Assembly (NCBI GenBank): GCA_965116865.1
Contig: OZ220727.1
Span: forward strand, 1,860,001-1,924,000
Direction of reading: 5' to 3'
From: Aldehydirespirator sp965116865
Lineage (GTDB): Bacteria; Actinomycetota; Acidimicrobiia; Acidimicrobiales; Aldehydirespiratoraceae
DNA: 64,000 nt
Shown here: piece by piece, positions 1 to 8,639 of the stretch
Position numbering within the stretch: position 1 is the stretch's first letter
How the letters are laid out: every line of letters begins with the position of its first letter
Position numbers and translations under genes: made by a program
Notes under the pieces: generated by a model
Told to the model about the DNA's origin: nothing
The model's database searches: none
Seen by the model: the letters and a program-made list of their open reading frames with translations, nothing else

Positions 1-1355
1 GGTCCATACAGGCCCGCGGGGCCGAGCCCGTGGCCATCAGCATCGACCCGGCCGGAACCAGCCGAGACCACGGCGTCGCCGCGGTCCTCCACCGCCATCC
101 GGGCCATTCGGCAGCGCTCCGCCGAGCACTGGTCGACTGCGACGCGATGGCGGTCGCCGGCGGGTTGGTCCAGTCGGAGACCTCGCCGTGGAACATCCCC
201 TTCCACGCATCGCGGCTGTGGGCGGCGCCATACCGACGCCCCGCAGCCGCTCTGGGCATGGGGGTCGGACATGTACACGGTCGGCTGGGTCGCAGCCTGG
301 CCAGCCGCTCGCTGCGGCCGTTCGGCAGGATCGTGGTGCGCGACGCCGACTCGGCCCGGCGGCTCCGGAGCTGGGGACTGGACGGCGTAGCGGTGGGCGC
401 CGACCCGGTCGTGGCGCTCGAGCCTGAGCCTGCCTCTCCGGCCGACACCATGTGCGTGATCCTCCGGCCCGCCAACCGGCCCGGTGCGGGAACGGCCGCA
501 GCCAAGGCCCGGACCGCGAGGCCGCCGGAGGCTGAGCTCGACCGGATGGCCCGCGCCATCGACGCAACCGCAGCCGCCACCGGCCTCGCGGTCCGCTTCG
601 TAGCATTCCAGGCCGGCCGCGACGACCCGATCCACACCGCGGTCGCCGACCGCACCAGCACACACCCAGACCGCACCAACACGCACACAAGCGGGCCCGC
701 CGACCGCACCAGCACACACCCAGACCGCACCAACACGCACACAAGCGGGCCCGCCGACCGCACCAGCACACACCCAGACCGCACCAACACGCACACAAGC
801 GGGCCCGCCGACCGCACCAGCACACACCCAGACCGCACCAACACGCACACAAGCGGGCCCGCCGACCGCACCAGCACACACCCAGACCGCACCAACACGC
901 ACACAAGCGGGCCCGCCAGCCGCACCAGCACACACCCAGACCGCACCAACACGCACACAAGCGGGCCCGCCCCGAACTCGCTGCACTCCGAGATCGCCCG
1001 ACGCGTAGACGCCCGCGCCGAGGTGGTGGCGCCCGGGTTGGACGACGTGATCACCGAGGTGGGGCGCAGCCGTGTGGTGGTCACAATGCGCTATCACGGA
1101 GCTGTGGCCGCGCTGCTGCACGGCCGGCCGGCGGTGCTGCTCGACAGCTCGCCGAAGATGGCGTCGCTGGCCGGCGAAGCCGGCGGCTGGGCCCCACTGC
1201 TGGACCCCGGCAGTATCGACGGTCCCGAGTTGGCTGCCGCGGTCTCCGACGCACTCGACACCCCCAACCGGGCGTCCGAGGCCCGAGAGGTCCTCAGGGA
1301 CCGCCTGGCAGTGAACGACGACGCTCTCGACGAGTTGCTCGACCATGCCCGATGA
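1..1355 (+). CDS. polysaccharide pyruvyl transferase-like protein, 5' end cut by window edge
   Basis: The frame is open to the left edge, and the residues before the GTG at 30 (SIQARGAEPVAISIDP) read like the N-terminal region of CsaB-type enzymes, so the true start is outside the window. The C-terminal half carries the family's acceptor-side signature around VVTMRYHGAVAALLHGRPAV and a nearby DSSPKM. CsaB-like enzymes add ketal-linked pyruvate to cell-wall polymers; that role is from family knowledge. The coding region contains six exact-frame copies of a 54-bp tandem repeat (648-971) adding a Thr/Asp/His-rich tract between the two halves, most likely a surface loop. Its stop overlaps the start of the next gene by 11 bp, so the two are probably co-transcribed. 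Substrate is unknown. Confidence 0.72.
   Translation, partial: SIQARGAEPVAISIDPAGTSRDHGVAAVLHRHPGHSAALRRALVDCDAMAVAGGLVQSETSPWNIPFHASRLWAAPYRRPAAALGMGVGHVHGRLGRSLASRSLRPFGRIVVRDADSARRLRSWGLDGVAVGADPVVALEPEPASPADTMCVILRPANRPGAGTAAAKARTARPPEAELDRMARAIDATAAATGLAVRFVAFQAGRDDPIHTAVADRTSTHPDRTNTHTSGPADRTSTHPDRTNTHTSGPADRTSTHPDRTNTHTSGPADRTSTHPDRTNTHTSGPADRTSTHPDRTNTHTSGPASRTSTHPDRTNTHTSGPAPNSLHSEIARRVDARAEVVAPGLDDVITEVGRSRVVVTMRYHGAVAALLHGRPAVLLDSSPKMASLAGEAGGWAPLLDPGSIDGPELAAAVSDALDTPNRASEAREVLRDRLAVNDDALDELLDHAR
648..971 (+). repeat. 54-bp tandem repeat, six copies, inside a CDS
   Basis: Six consecutive 54-bp units beginning GACCGCACCAGCACACACCC, nearly identical (the last copy begins AGCCGC). 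The period is divisible by three, so the host reading frame stays open and each unit encodes 18 residues. Probably variable in copy number between strains (inference). Confidence 0.95.
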
Positions 1356-2394
1356 CTCGGCCAGGCACGGCGACCAGACCACGCCCGACGAGTCAGCCGT
1401 CCCAGACGGGCAGGCAGCGAACCTGACAGTCCCCAGCCCGACGACGGACACGTCGCAGGAGCCCGGCGCGCGGTCTCGGCGGGCCCGTGCGGCGCGCGCC
1501 GCCCGCCGCATCTACCTGCTGGCGCTGGGCGCGGCCGTCGCCTGGCTGGCCTCCACCCGCCATGAGGAGGTCGTCGACTTGCTGGAAGGGACCAGGCCGG
1601 GACGGGTCGCCGCCGCGCTGGCCGCCAGCTTCGGGCTGATCCTGCTGACTTCCGCTCTGTGGCACGCGGGCTTGCGGATGCTGGGACACCCTGTTGCCCT
1701 GCACCAGGCCGTCCTGGCCACCGCACGCTCCCTCCCGGCCCGTTACGTGCCACTCGGAGTGACCTACGCAGCAGCCCGCATGGCCCTGCTGAGAGCCGCC
1801 GGCGTGCCCCTCGTCCCGCTGGCTGTCACCGCCGGGACCGAGATGGCCCTGAGCGCGTCGGTGGCCCTGGCGGCCGGCGTCGCCCTGCTCGGAACGGCCG
1901 GTGCGCTGCCCGGCGGCGCAGCCTGGACCGTGGCTGCCGTGGTCGCGGCCGTGGCGGCCGTCTCGCCGGTCGCCGGAGGCCGGGCCGTCAATCGCCTCCT
2001 GGCCCGGCGGGGCGCCGGATTCGCCATCGCCTGGCGCGACTACCTGCGGATGCTGGCCGCTGCGACGGCCTACTGGGTCTGGGCCGCAGGAACCTTCGTG
2101 CTGTACCTGCGGGCCTTCCCGTTCGCTGACGGGCTGGCCGCCGTCGAGATCGCGGGCGCCTTCATGGTCGCCTGGGCCGTCGGCTTCCTGACGGTGTTCG
2201 CTCCCCAGGGCCTCGGAGTGGCCGAGCTGGGCCTGGCAGCCATCCTGGCCGCAGGCGACCAAGGCGGCGTCGCCGTCGCCGGGGTGTACGCCGGCTACCG
2301 GATCGTGCTGGTCGCCCGTGATGCAGTGGCTGCCGGCGCGGGCGAGCTCATCGCCAGCCGTCGAGCTCGGCGAGGATCTGGGCCGACGGGCTGA
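1345..2394 (+). CDS. UPF0104 / lysylphosphatidylglycerol synthase TM-region family membrane protein
   Basis: 349 residues. After a roughly 45-residue polar N-terminus there are about eight hydrophobic segments and the family-typical C-terminal motif around FLTVFAPQGLGVAELGLAAI, as in the transmembrane part of MprF/AglD-like proteins. Family members are flippase-like or accessory proteins for lipid-linked glycans or aminoacylated lipids; the substrate here cannot be inferred. It overlaps the upstream pyruvyl transferase-like gene by 11 bp and runs 47 bp into the convergent wecB 3' end. Context points to envelope glycan assembly. Confidence 0.8.
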   Translation: MPDDSARHGDQTTPDESAVPDGQAANLTVPSPTTDTSQEPGARSRRARAARAARRIYLLALGAAVAWLASTRHEEVVDLLEGTRPGRVAAALAASFGLILLTSALWHAGLRMLGHPVALHQAVLATARSLPARYVPLGVTYAAARMALLRAAGVPLVPLAVTAGTEMALSASVALAAGVALLGTAGALPGGAAWTVAAVVAAVAAVSPVAGGRAVNRLLARRGAGFAIAWRDYLRMLAAATAYWVWAAGTFVLYLRAFPFADGLAAVEIAGAFMVAWAVGFLTVFAPQGLGVAELGLAAILAAGDQGGVAVAGVYAGYRIVLVARDAVAAGAGELIASRRARRGSGPTG

Positions 2395-3511
2395 ACTCCA
2401 GCGGACGGGGCCCCCGCCTGTAGCGCTGCGGGTCGCTCAGGAAGTCGGCCACGACCGCCGGTTCGTAGTGGCTGAGGACCACGTTCTCGCCCAGACCGTC
2501 GGGCCGGTCGGTGCGGTCGCGCCACAGCAGCGTCGGCACTCCGAGAAGAGCGCACTCCTCCTGGATCGAACCGCCGTCGCTGATGACGAAGGGAGCGGCC
2601 GCCAGACCGGCCAGGAACGCCCCGTGGCCCATCAGCGGCACGAGCTCCACTCCGCAAGCCGACAGCCTCGCCCGGAACTCGCCGGCCAGCGCCCGCTCGG
2701 TCGGACCGTGCATCACCCAACGGACCGGCCCACGGGCGGCCAGACCCTCCACCAGGCCGACGAGCGCCTCCCGCCGCGACCGGTGGTGCAGGTTCTCCAC
2801 ACGGTGCATGGTCACCAGGACGGGTCCCGGCCAGTCACCGCCGTCGCCGGCGCCGGGCAGACCGGCACCGTCACCGACGCCGACGCCGACATCGAAAACG
2901 CCTGACGGGCCGTCCCGCTGATCGGCGGGTTCGCTGCCGGATGCCATAGCGACTCGTACCGACTCGATCACGGTGTTGGCCGGCTGCTCCACTACACGGC
3001 CCCTGACTCCCGACCTGCGCAGGTTGGCCGCGGCCACCGGCCCCGGAGCGAACAGCACGTCGGAGATGCGCCCGACGAGCACCCGTACGATCTCCTCGGG
3101 GAAGGGGTGGAACCAACGGAAGGTCCGCAGACCGGCCTCGACATGGGCCACAGCCAAGCCGGCCCGCTTGGCCAGCAGCGCTCCCAGCAGCGTGCTCGGC
3201 GTGTCGCCGTGCACCACTCCCACCCCGCCGTGGCCGCCGAACACGCCGTCTCGGAGCCTCGCCCGCGACGCCAGGCGCCCCGCCAGCCTCGCCGACCACC
3301 CGACGGCTTGGGGGACCGACACCACGTCGCGGTCCCCGCCCAAGCGGAAATCAGGCGCCCGCAGCCCCAGCTCGTCGCGCAGCGCGACAGTCAGGCCGCC
3401 GTGCTGGCCTGTGTCGATCAGCCGGTAGGCGGCCCGACGGCCGTCCATGCGCCGCAGCAGCGGCGCCATCTTGATGTACTGCGCCTTGGTGCCGACAAGT
3501 ACATGGATCAC
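2348..3511 (-). CDS. wecB: UDP-N-acetylglucosamine 2-epimerase (non-hydrolysing)
   Basis: 387 residues, the usual length. Start MIHVLVGTKAQYIKMAPLLR is the canonical N-terminus; HVEAGLRTF, the HRVEN stretch, DGGSIQEE (UDP binding) and GVPTLLWRDRTDRPDG (equivalent of the usual LRDTTERPE) are all present. The enzyme interconverts UDP-GlcNAc and UDP-ManNAc in the cytosol for surface polysaccharide synthesis. An unusual Gly/Asp-rich insertion (about residues 205-225) interrupts the linker between the two Rossmann domains. Its 3' end overlaps the convergent flippase-like gene. It lies 11 bp downstream of the next minus-strand gene. Confidence 0.9.
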   Translation of the reverse strand: MIHVLVGTKAQYIKMAPLLRRMDGRRAAYRLIDTGQHGGLTVALRDELGLRAPDFRLGGDRDVVSVPQAVGWSARLAGRLASRARLRDGVFGGHGGVGVVHGDTPSTLLGALLAKRAGLAVAHVEAGLRTFRWFHPFPEEIVRVLVGRISDVLFAPGPVAAANLRRSGVRGRVVEQPANTVIESVRVAMASGSEPADQRDGPSGVFDVGVGVGDGAGLPGAGDGGDWPGPVLVTMHRVENLHHRSRREALVGLVEGLAARGPVRWVMHGPTERALAGEFRARLSACGVELVPLMGHGAFLAGLAAAPFVISDGGSIQEECALLGVPTLLWRDRTDRPDGLGENVVLSHYEPAVVADFLSDPQRYRRGPRPLEFSPSAQILAELDGWR

Positions 3512-3522
3512 CGGTGAACGCG

Positions 3523-4149
3523 TCAGCCGCCGACGACGCGCCTCAGAGGCTCGGCGACGTCGCTCCGAGCGGGCCGGTCAGGATATATCGCCCGGACATC
3601 GGCCAGGTCCACAGCCGACGGCGACCGGCGGCGGAGCGACCCGAAGGCGAACGCCAGCATCATCGCGTCGACCGTCAGGTGGACGGCCAGCGCAGTCGCC
3701 CCGAACACCGGAACGGCCAAGAGCGATGCGAAGACCAGTCCGGCCAGCGTCGCGGCCACCTGCCGGCGGCGGCGACGAGCCTGGCCCCGGGTTCGAGGCG
3801 GCGCCCAGAGATCCGCCCGGATTCTCGGCACCGCCCAGATGCTCGGGATCGAAACGCCGTGGCCCGCGGGCAGTGGCACCCCGTACCCGCCACGCATACC
3901 CTCATCCACCGACACCGGGATCGAAACGCCGTGGCCCGCGGGCAGTGGCGCCCCGACGGAAAGGATTCTCGAGCCCTCCCCGGCGCTCGCAACCGACACC
4001 GCCCCGAGGGCCATGTCGCCGAAAGACCGGCCGAAGCGGGCCAGGCCGTCGTCGGCGCGCTGCGGCAAAGACGCGCGCTTGTGCCGCCACCACAGCGCGA
4101 AGTAGCCCAGCCATGCCGCGGCGAGCACCGCCAGCACGATCGGAGTCAC
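3523..4149 (-). CDS. small membrane protein of unknown function
   Basis: A GTG start at 4149 places a transmembrane segment (VLAVLAAAWLGYFALWW) right at the N-terminus; the longer frame upstream has no coding character. A second hydrophobic hairpin lies near residues 140-170 (VAATLAGLVFASLLAVPVFG). The middle contains a duplicated stretch, GAPLPAGHGVSIP / GVPLPAGHGVSIP, encoded by a direct repeat of ATCGAAACGCCGTGGCCCGC at 3847 and 3920. I do not recognise the family. It sits between moaC and wecB on the same strand. 208 residues with this start. Confidence 0.55.
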   Translation of the reverse strand: MTPIVLAVLAAAWLGYFALWWRHKRASLPQRADDGLARFGRSFGDMALGAVSVASAGEGSRILSVGAPLPAGHGVSIPVSVDEGMRGGYGVPLPAGHGVSIPSIWAVPRIRADLWAPPRTRGQARRRRRQVAATLAGLVFASLLAVPVFGATALAVHLTVDAMMLAFAFGSLRRRSPSAVDLADVRAIYPDRPARSDVAEPLRRVVGG

Positions 4150-4313
4150 GGGTTGATCGCCCTCCTCGCGACAGGCATCGGGCCACCTTCGGACCGTCGC
4201 CGACGACGATGCGTCGAGAGAACAGCGTGCGTCCCTGCAGAGTGCGTCCTTGCGACGGCCCGTGCATGCATATGACAATCCCGAAAAGGATGGCATGCCA
4301 TGGCGGCCGGGTG

Positions 4314-4462
4314 GTGGATCCCCACCGGCCCGGGCTCAGGCCACTCCCTCGACCGAGGCCCGAACCGTTTACCGGTGGATCCCCACCGGCCCGGGCTCAG
4401 GGCCGCGGTCGGTGCGGCGGCGCTGCTGGTGTGGGGTGGATCCCCACCGGCCCGGGCTCAGG
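4314..4462. repeat. three dispersed copies of a 27-bp repeat running into the moaC 3' end
   Basis: GTGGATCCCCACCGGCCCGG followed by GCTCAGG occurs at 4314, 4375 and 4436, about 61 bp apart. The third copy includes the moaC stop codon (TCA at 4458-4460 on the plus strand), suggesting the other two are duplications of the gene end. The 4297-4457 spacer holds nothing else I can identify. Confidence 0.85.
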
Positions 4463-4931
4463 CCTCCCCGCGGCGATAGGTCCCGGACCGACCGCCGGAC
4501 TTCTCCCACAGCGCGATGTCGCCGATGGTCATCGACCGGTCCATCGACTTGCACATGTCGTAGATCGCCAGGGCGGCCACACAGCAGGCGGTCAGTGCCT
4601 CCATCTCCACCCCGGTACGGTCGACGGTCTCCACCAGGGCCTCAATCCCCACCGCGTCGTCTCCGACTTCGAAGTCCACCGCGACCGAGCTCACCGCCAA
4701 GCCGTGGCACAGCGGGACGAGCTCCGAGGTCCGCTTGGCAGCCTGGATGGCGGCCACCCGGGCCACGGCCAGCACGTCGCCCTTGCCGACCTCCCCCGCA
4801 CGCAGAGCCCGGGCCACCTCGGGCTCCATCGTCACCCGGCCCCTGGCAACCGCCCGGCGAAAGGTCGGCTCCTTCAAGGAGACGTCCACCATCCGAGCCC
4901 GGCCCTGCCGGTCGAAATGGGTGAAGGACAT
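4458..4931 (-). CDS. moaC: cyclic pyranopterin monophosphate synthase MoaC
   Basis: 157 residues, full length. Start MSFTHFDRQGRARMVDVSLK; conserved KRTSELVPLCHGL, VEMEALTACCVAALAIYDM and CKSMDRSMTIGDIALWEKSG are the MoaC active-site signatures. It converts 3',8-cyclo-dihydro-GTP into cPMP, the second step of molybdenum cofactor synthesis. It lies downstream of moeA and moaA on the same strand, separated from moaA by the MITE-like element at 4945-5042. The stop codon is embedded in a local 27-bp repeat. Confidence 0.95.
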   Translation of the reverse strand: MSFTHFDRQGRARMVDVSLKEPTFRRAVARGRVTMEPEVARALRAGEVGKGDVLAVARVAAIQAAKRTSELVPLCHGLAVSSVAVDFEVGDDAVGIEALVETVDRTGVEMEALTACCVAALAIYDMCKSMDRSMTIGDIALWEKSGGRSGTYRRGEA

Positions 4932-4944
4932 CGACTGTCCGCTC

Positions 4945-5042
4945 TAGTGGTCCGTCTCGGAATTGATCGGGGTGCCCTGGAGCGGCTTCGATCTGGCTTG
5001 GGCCTTTCGCGCTGCCCTAGTCATTTTGACGACACACCACTA
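4945..5042. mobile_element. MITE-like element, copy A
   Basis: A 94-bp core with terminal GTGGT...ACCAC, bounded by TA at 4945-4946 and 5041-5042 (each inside CTAG). It is homologous along its length to 22363-22461 and, in reverse orientation, 38681-38779, but is the most diverged copy. The right-hand TA supplies the first two bases of the moaA stop; the flank on the far side also begins TA-G, so the moaA reading frame is unchanged with or without the insertion. Confidence 0.75.
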
Positions 5043-6023
5043 GCCGCCGATCTGCGACATCGACCGGCGGGGCCGGACGAAATGGACCCGGTTGATCTGG
5101 TGCCCAGCCCACTTCGACGCCACAGACTCCTCCAGAGCTGCTGCGATCCCGTCGTCGCTCGCGCCGGATCGCAGCAGCCCGCGAACGTCGGTCTCCGCCA
5201 CGGCGAACAGGCAGTTGCGGAACTGCCCGTCGGCGGTGAGGCGAACCCGGTCGCAGGTCGAGCAGAACGAGTCGCTGACCGAGGCCACGATGCCGACCGA
5301 GCCCACTCCGTCGGCGAACCGGTAGCGGGTCGCAGGCGCCGACGTCCGCTCGGCCGGCTCGACCGGACAGACCTCGACGACGCGAGCCAGGATCTCGTCC
5401 ACCGGCACCACCAAGTCGTTGGTCCAAATCCCGTCGGCGTCGAGGGGCATGAACTCGATGAAGCGGACCTCCACGCCCTTGCGCCGCCCGAAGTCGACGA
5501 AGTCGGCTATCTCGTCGTCGTTGACGCCCCGCATGACCACGCAGTTGACCTTCACGGGATCGAACCCCTCGTGCAGGGCTGCGTCGATGCCGTCGAGCAC
5601 CCCGGCCAAGGCGTCGCGCCGGGCGAGCTCGGCGAACCGGTCCGGGCGCAGCGAGTCGCACGACACGTTGACGCGGCGCAAGCCCGCCTCGCGCAGTTCG
5701 CGGGCCAGCAGAGGCAGCGAGACTCCATTGGTGGTCATCGCCAGGTCGGCGCCGAGTTCGGCCAGCAGCCTCACCAGCACCGGCAGGTTGGCCCGCACGG
5801 TGGGCTCGCCGCCGGTGAGGCGGATGCTGTCGACACCGAAGCGCTCGACCATGACCCGGGCCACTCGAGCGATCTCCTCGAAAGTCAGCAGGTCGTCGCG
5901 GCGCACCCACTCCAGCCCCTCGGCAGGCATGCAGTAAGTGCATCGGAAGTTGCACCGGTCGGTGACCGAGACGCGCAGGTCGCGGTGGACTCTCCCGAAC
6001 CCGTCGACGAGTTGCTTCGCCAT
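5040..6023 (-). CDS. moaA: GTP 3',8-cyclase MoaA
   Basis: Start ATG at 6023 gives MAKQLVDGFGRVHRDLRVSV; the longer upstream frame lacks family similarity. Radical-SAM motif CNFRCTYC near residue 25, SAM-binding LTGGEPTVR, C-terminal cluster region FCSTCDRVRLTADGQFRNC, and a C-terminal Gly-Gly, all diagnostic of MoaA. 327 residues is normal. It performs the first step of molybdenum cofactor synthesis from GTP using two [4Fe-4S] clusters. It is followed by a MITE-like insertion that abuts the stop codon and then moaC. Confidence 0.96.
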   Translation of the reverse strand: MAKQLVDGFGRVHRDLRVSVTDRCNFRCTYCMPAEGLEWVRRDDLLTFEEIARVARVMVERFGVDSIRLTGGEPTVRANLPVLVRLLAELGADLAMTTNGVSLPLLARELREAGLRRVNVSCDSLRPDRFAELARRDALAGVLDGIDAALHEGFDPVKVNCVVMRGVNDDEIADFVDFGRRKGVEVRFIEFMPLDADGIWTNDLVVPVDEILARVVEVCPVEPAERTSAPATRYRFADGVGSVGIVASVSDSFCSTCDRVRLTADGQFRNCLFAVAETDVRGLLRSGASDDGIAAALEESVASKWAGHQINRVHFVRPRRSMSQIGG

Positions 6024-6174
6024 CAGTTCCGAGGCTAGCGGTTGCACGGCATGCGACGCCCGGCGCCAAGGACCGCGCGCTGTATGCCCGCAACACGTCA
6101 CTGCGACGCACCCGCAGCACGCCCCGGTCGTCGCCTGCGGCACGCCCGCCGCCGCAACACCGGCGGCGGCGCGA

Positions 6175-7383
6175 TCACAGCAGGATGACGTCCACCGGGT
6201 CGCCCTCGGCGGCCGGGAAGCCGTCGGGCACCACCGCCAGTGCGTCGGCGCGAGTCATGGCGGACAACTGGTGAGACCCCTGCCCGCCTGAGCGCCTCAC
6301 CCTCAGCACGCCCCGGTCGTCGCGCCGCGCGGACACCCGCACGTAGTGGGTCTTGCCGTCGCTGCGATGGCCGAGACCGCCGTCGCTGACGGCCCGCACC
6401 AGCACCGGACCGAGGTCGTCGGGGCGACGGCCCGCCATCGCCCGGAGCCCGGGCTTGGCCAGCAACTCGAAGCTCACCATCGACGAGACCGGGTTGCCGG
6501 GCAGGCCGAACACAGGGACGCCGTCGACAACCCCGAAAGCGAACGGCTTGGCCGGCTTGATCGCGATCTGCATCCACCTCATGTCGCCGATGCGGTCCAG
6601 CACGGCCTTCACATAGTCGAAGTCGCCCATCGACACACCCCCGGACGACAGCACCGCATCGCAGCGTGCCGTGCCGGTTCGGAGCAGCCGCTCTATGTCG
6701 GCCGGGTCGTCGCGGGCGATCCCCAGGTCCACCCCCTCGAAACCGGCCTCGGACACCAGGCCCAGAAGCGTTCGACGGTTGGTGTCGCGGATCTGGCCCC
6801 GGCGCAGCGGCTCGGCCGTGTCGGCGAGCTCGTCGCCGGTGGAGAGCACCGCCACCCGGGGGCGACGGTGGGCCGAGACCTCGTAGGCGCCCACCGCGGC
6901 CAGCAGACCCAACCGGCCCGGGGTCACAAGCGTGCCCGGGGCCAGCACCTGCTCGCCGGCGGCCACATCCTCGCCCGGCACGCGCACATGGTTGCCCGGC
7001 TTGACGGCAGCCTCGACCACCACGCGGTCGTCGGCGCCGTCGATGCGGCGGGTCAGCTCCACCCGCACCACCGCGTCGGCGCCGTCGGGGACAGGCGCCC
7101 CGGTCATGATCCGGGCCGCCTGGCCCGACCCCACCCGGAGGTCGCCGTCGTAGCCGGCGCCGATCGTGCCGACCACGTCCAGTTCGACGGGAGCGGCCCG
7201 TGTGTCACGGGCCCGCAGGGCGTACCCGTCCATGGCGGTGTTGGCGAAGCCGGGGATCGGCTCAGAGGAGATCACCGGCTCAGCCAGCACCAAGCCGAGC
7301 GCTTCGGCGAGATCGAACCGGCGGGCAGGCAGAGCCTCGACCCGCTCCAGCACATGGGCCCGAGCCTCCTGCAATGGGATCAT
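6175..7383 (-). CDS. moeA: molybdopterin molybdenumtransferase MoeA
   Basis: ATG at 7383 gives MIPLQEARAHVLERVEALPA, the canonical beginning, and a 402-residue protein of typical length. Conserved IPGFANTAMDGYALRA, ATVRRVELTRR-type region with TGAPVPDGADAVVRVE, VLSTGDEL, SSGGVSMGDFDYVK and VFGLPGNPVSSMVSFEL are present. It inserts molybdate into adenylated molybdopterin. It is upstream of moaA and moaC on the same strand. The product of this block would serve the formate dehydrogenase at 55-60 kb. Confidence 0.95.
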   Translation of the reverse strand: MIPLQEARAHVLERVEALPARRFDLAEALGLVLAEPVISSEPIPGFANTAMDGYALRARDTRAAPVELDVVGTIGAGYDGDLRVGSGQAARIMTGAPVPDGADAVVRVELTRRIDGADDRVVVEAAVKPGNHVRVPGEDVAAGEQVLAPGTLVTPGRLGLLAAVGAYEVSAHRRPRVAVLSTGDELADTAEPLRRGQIRDTNRRTLLGLVSEAGFEGVDLGIARDDPADIERLLRTGTARCDAVLSSGGVSMGDFDYVKAVLDRIGDMRWMQIAIKPAKPFAFGVVDGVPVFGLPGNPVSSMVSFELLAKPGLRAMAGRRPDDLGPVLVRAVSDGGLGHRSDGKTHYVRVSARRDDRGVLRVRRSGGQGSHQLSAMTRADALAVVPDGFPAAEGDPVDVILL

Positions 7384-7468
7384 GCCCGCACCGGCGACCG
7401 GACCAGGCCCCCGATCATGCCTTCGGGACGAGCACAGACGGCAGCGAGCCCGTCGTGTCGCAGCGGTG

Positions 7469-8146
7469 TCATTCCCACTCTTGTTCGCTGCGCTCACGGG
7501 CCGCTCCGGCCACGGCCCCGCCCGCAGGGGATGGATTCGCTCGCCCACTTGCTCGGCCTCTCAGCCTCCGCTCGGTACCGCGCACGAGCCGCACGATATT
7601 GCCGTGATGGCGCATGGCCATCACCCCCATCACCGCCGCGGCCACGACCACCTCGGGAGCGGGCCACCCGAACGCCAGCGCCAGCGCCGGATACGCGGCA
7701 CCCACGCTCAGCGAGCCCAGCGCGGCCACCCTGGTGACGCGCACCACGGCGAAGAACAGCATCGTGCAGAGCACGCCCACAACAGGGTCGAGGACGATGC
7801 CGCCCCCTCCCGCGGCAGCCATTCCCTTGCCGCCCCGAAACTTCCGCAGCGCCGGCCAGACGTGACCGGCTACCGCGCCGATCCATGCGGCCATCGCCTC
7901 GGGACGGTCCCACAAGAGCAGGGCCGCGCCAACGGGGAGCGCGCCCTTGGCCATGTCGCCCAAAGCCACCGACACCCCGGCCAGGCGCCCGCCGATGCGG
8001 TAGACGTTGGTTGCGCCCGGGTTGCCCGAACCCTCGCTGGTGGGATCGCGACCGATCCGGTTGCCGACCAGCCCCGCGGTGGGGAACATGCCCGCCGCAT
8101 AGGCAACTATGAGCGCCGCCCCCATCCAAACCGTCACAACAGGCAT
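7469..8146 (-). CDS. plsY: glycerol-3-phosphate acyltransferase PlsY
   Basis: ATG at 8146 (MPVVTVWMGAALIVAYAAGM) gives 225 residues. The three PlsY signatures are visible: GSGNPGATNVYRIGG, GHVWPALRKFRGGKGMA and RHHGNIVRLVRGTERRL, with about six hydrophobic segments. It transfers the acyl group of acyl-phosphate to glycerol-3-phosphate at the membrane, starting phospholipid synthesis. The last ~25 residues (ASGRANPSPAGGAVAGAARE) are encoded by a dispersed GC-rich repeat also found near 11.77 kb and 61.8 kb, so the C-terminus may be an acquired extension. It is upstream of moeA on the same strand. Confidence 0.92.
   Translation of the reverse strand: MPVVTVWMGAALIVAYAAGMFPTAGLVGNRIGRDPTSEGSGNPGATNVYRIGGRLAGVSVALGDMAKGALPVGAALLLWDRPEAMAAWIGAVAGHVWPALRKFRGGKGMAAAGGGGIVLDPVVGVLCTMLFFAVVRVTRVAALGSLSVGAAYPALALAFGWPAPEVVVAAAVMGVMAMRHHGNIVRLVRGTERRLRGRASGRANPSPAGGAVAGAARERSEQEWE
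7483..7530. repeat. dispersed GC-rich repeat (REP-like), plsY 3' copy
   Basis: GTTCGCTGCGCTCACGGGCC followed by GCTCCGGCCACGGCCCC lies at the 3' end of plsY. Related sequences occur upstream of plsY (8210-8238, reverse orientation), upstream of uppP (11769-11801) and as the core of the 47-bp array ending with CCGTGAGCGCAGC at 61852. The family resembles a small dispersed intergenic repeat. Confidence 0.6.
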
Positions 8147-8233
8147 AGTAGAGGCCGACCGGGTGCGGCAGCGATCAACGGACACGCCCGCGAGACCGGC
8201 AGCCGCACAATGGCCCGAACGGCCCTCACGTCT

Positions 8234-8510
8234 CAGCGAACGAGACGCGGAACGGGAGACGCCCGCGAGCAGTCGGGCGCGAGAACCGCCGGACTGCGGG
8301 TACTCGTTGGCGCGCATGTTCAGCGAACGAGACGCGGAACGGGAGACGCCCGCGAGCAGTCGGACTGCGGGTACTCGTTGGCGAGCATGTTCAGCGAACG
8401 AGACGCGGAACGGGAGACGCCCGCGAACCGCCGGACTGCGGGTACTCGTTGGCGAGCATGTTCAGCGAACGAGACGCGGAACGGGAGACGCCCGCGAGCA
8501 GTCGGGCGCG
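8234..8510. repeat. imperfect direct repeat, four copies (87/71/71 bp spacing)
   Basis: The block beginning CAGCGAACGAGACGCGGAAC and continuing through GGGAGACGCCCGCGA occurs at 8234, 8321, 8392 and 8463; copies 2-4 also share GGACTGCGGGTACTCGTTGG. Together with a second direct repeat (GCCGTCGGACGCGGTGCCGC at 8518 and 8590) this fills most of the 493-bp gap between plsY and the fmdB-like gene. No gene is apparent in the gap. Confidence 0.85.
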
Positions 8511-8639
8511 AGAAGCGCCGTCGGACGCGGTGCCGCGGCGGGACGGCACCGTTACCGGCCAGCGCCCACTCCTATCAGGTGCCGGTGACGCCGTCGGACG
8601 CGGTGCCGCGGCACGACGACGCCGTTACCCTTCGCCGTC

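Noticed and set aside
5040..5042. moaA truncated or extended by the MITE
   Set aside because: The C-terminal Gly-Gly is intact, and both the element end and the pre-insertion flank supply TAG at the same position.
3447..6038. 863-residue frame on the plus strand
   Set aside because: It runs antisense through the membrane-protein, moaC and moaA genes, is composed of Arg/Pro/His-rich sequence and has no family signature. It is a GC-driven shadow.
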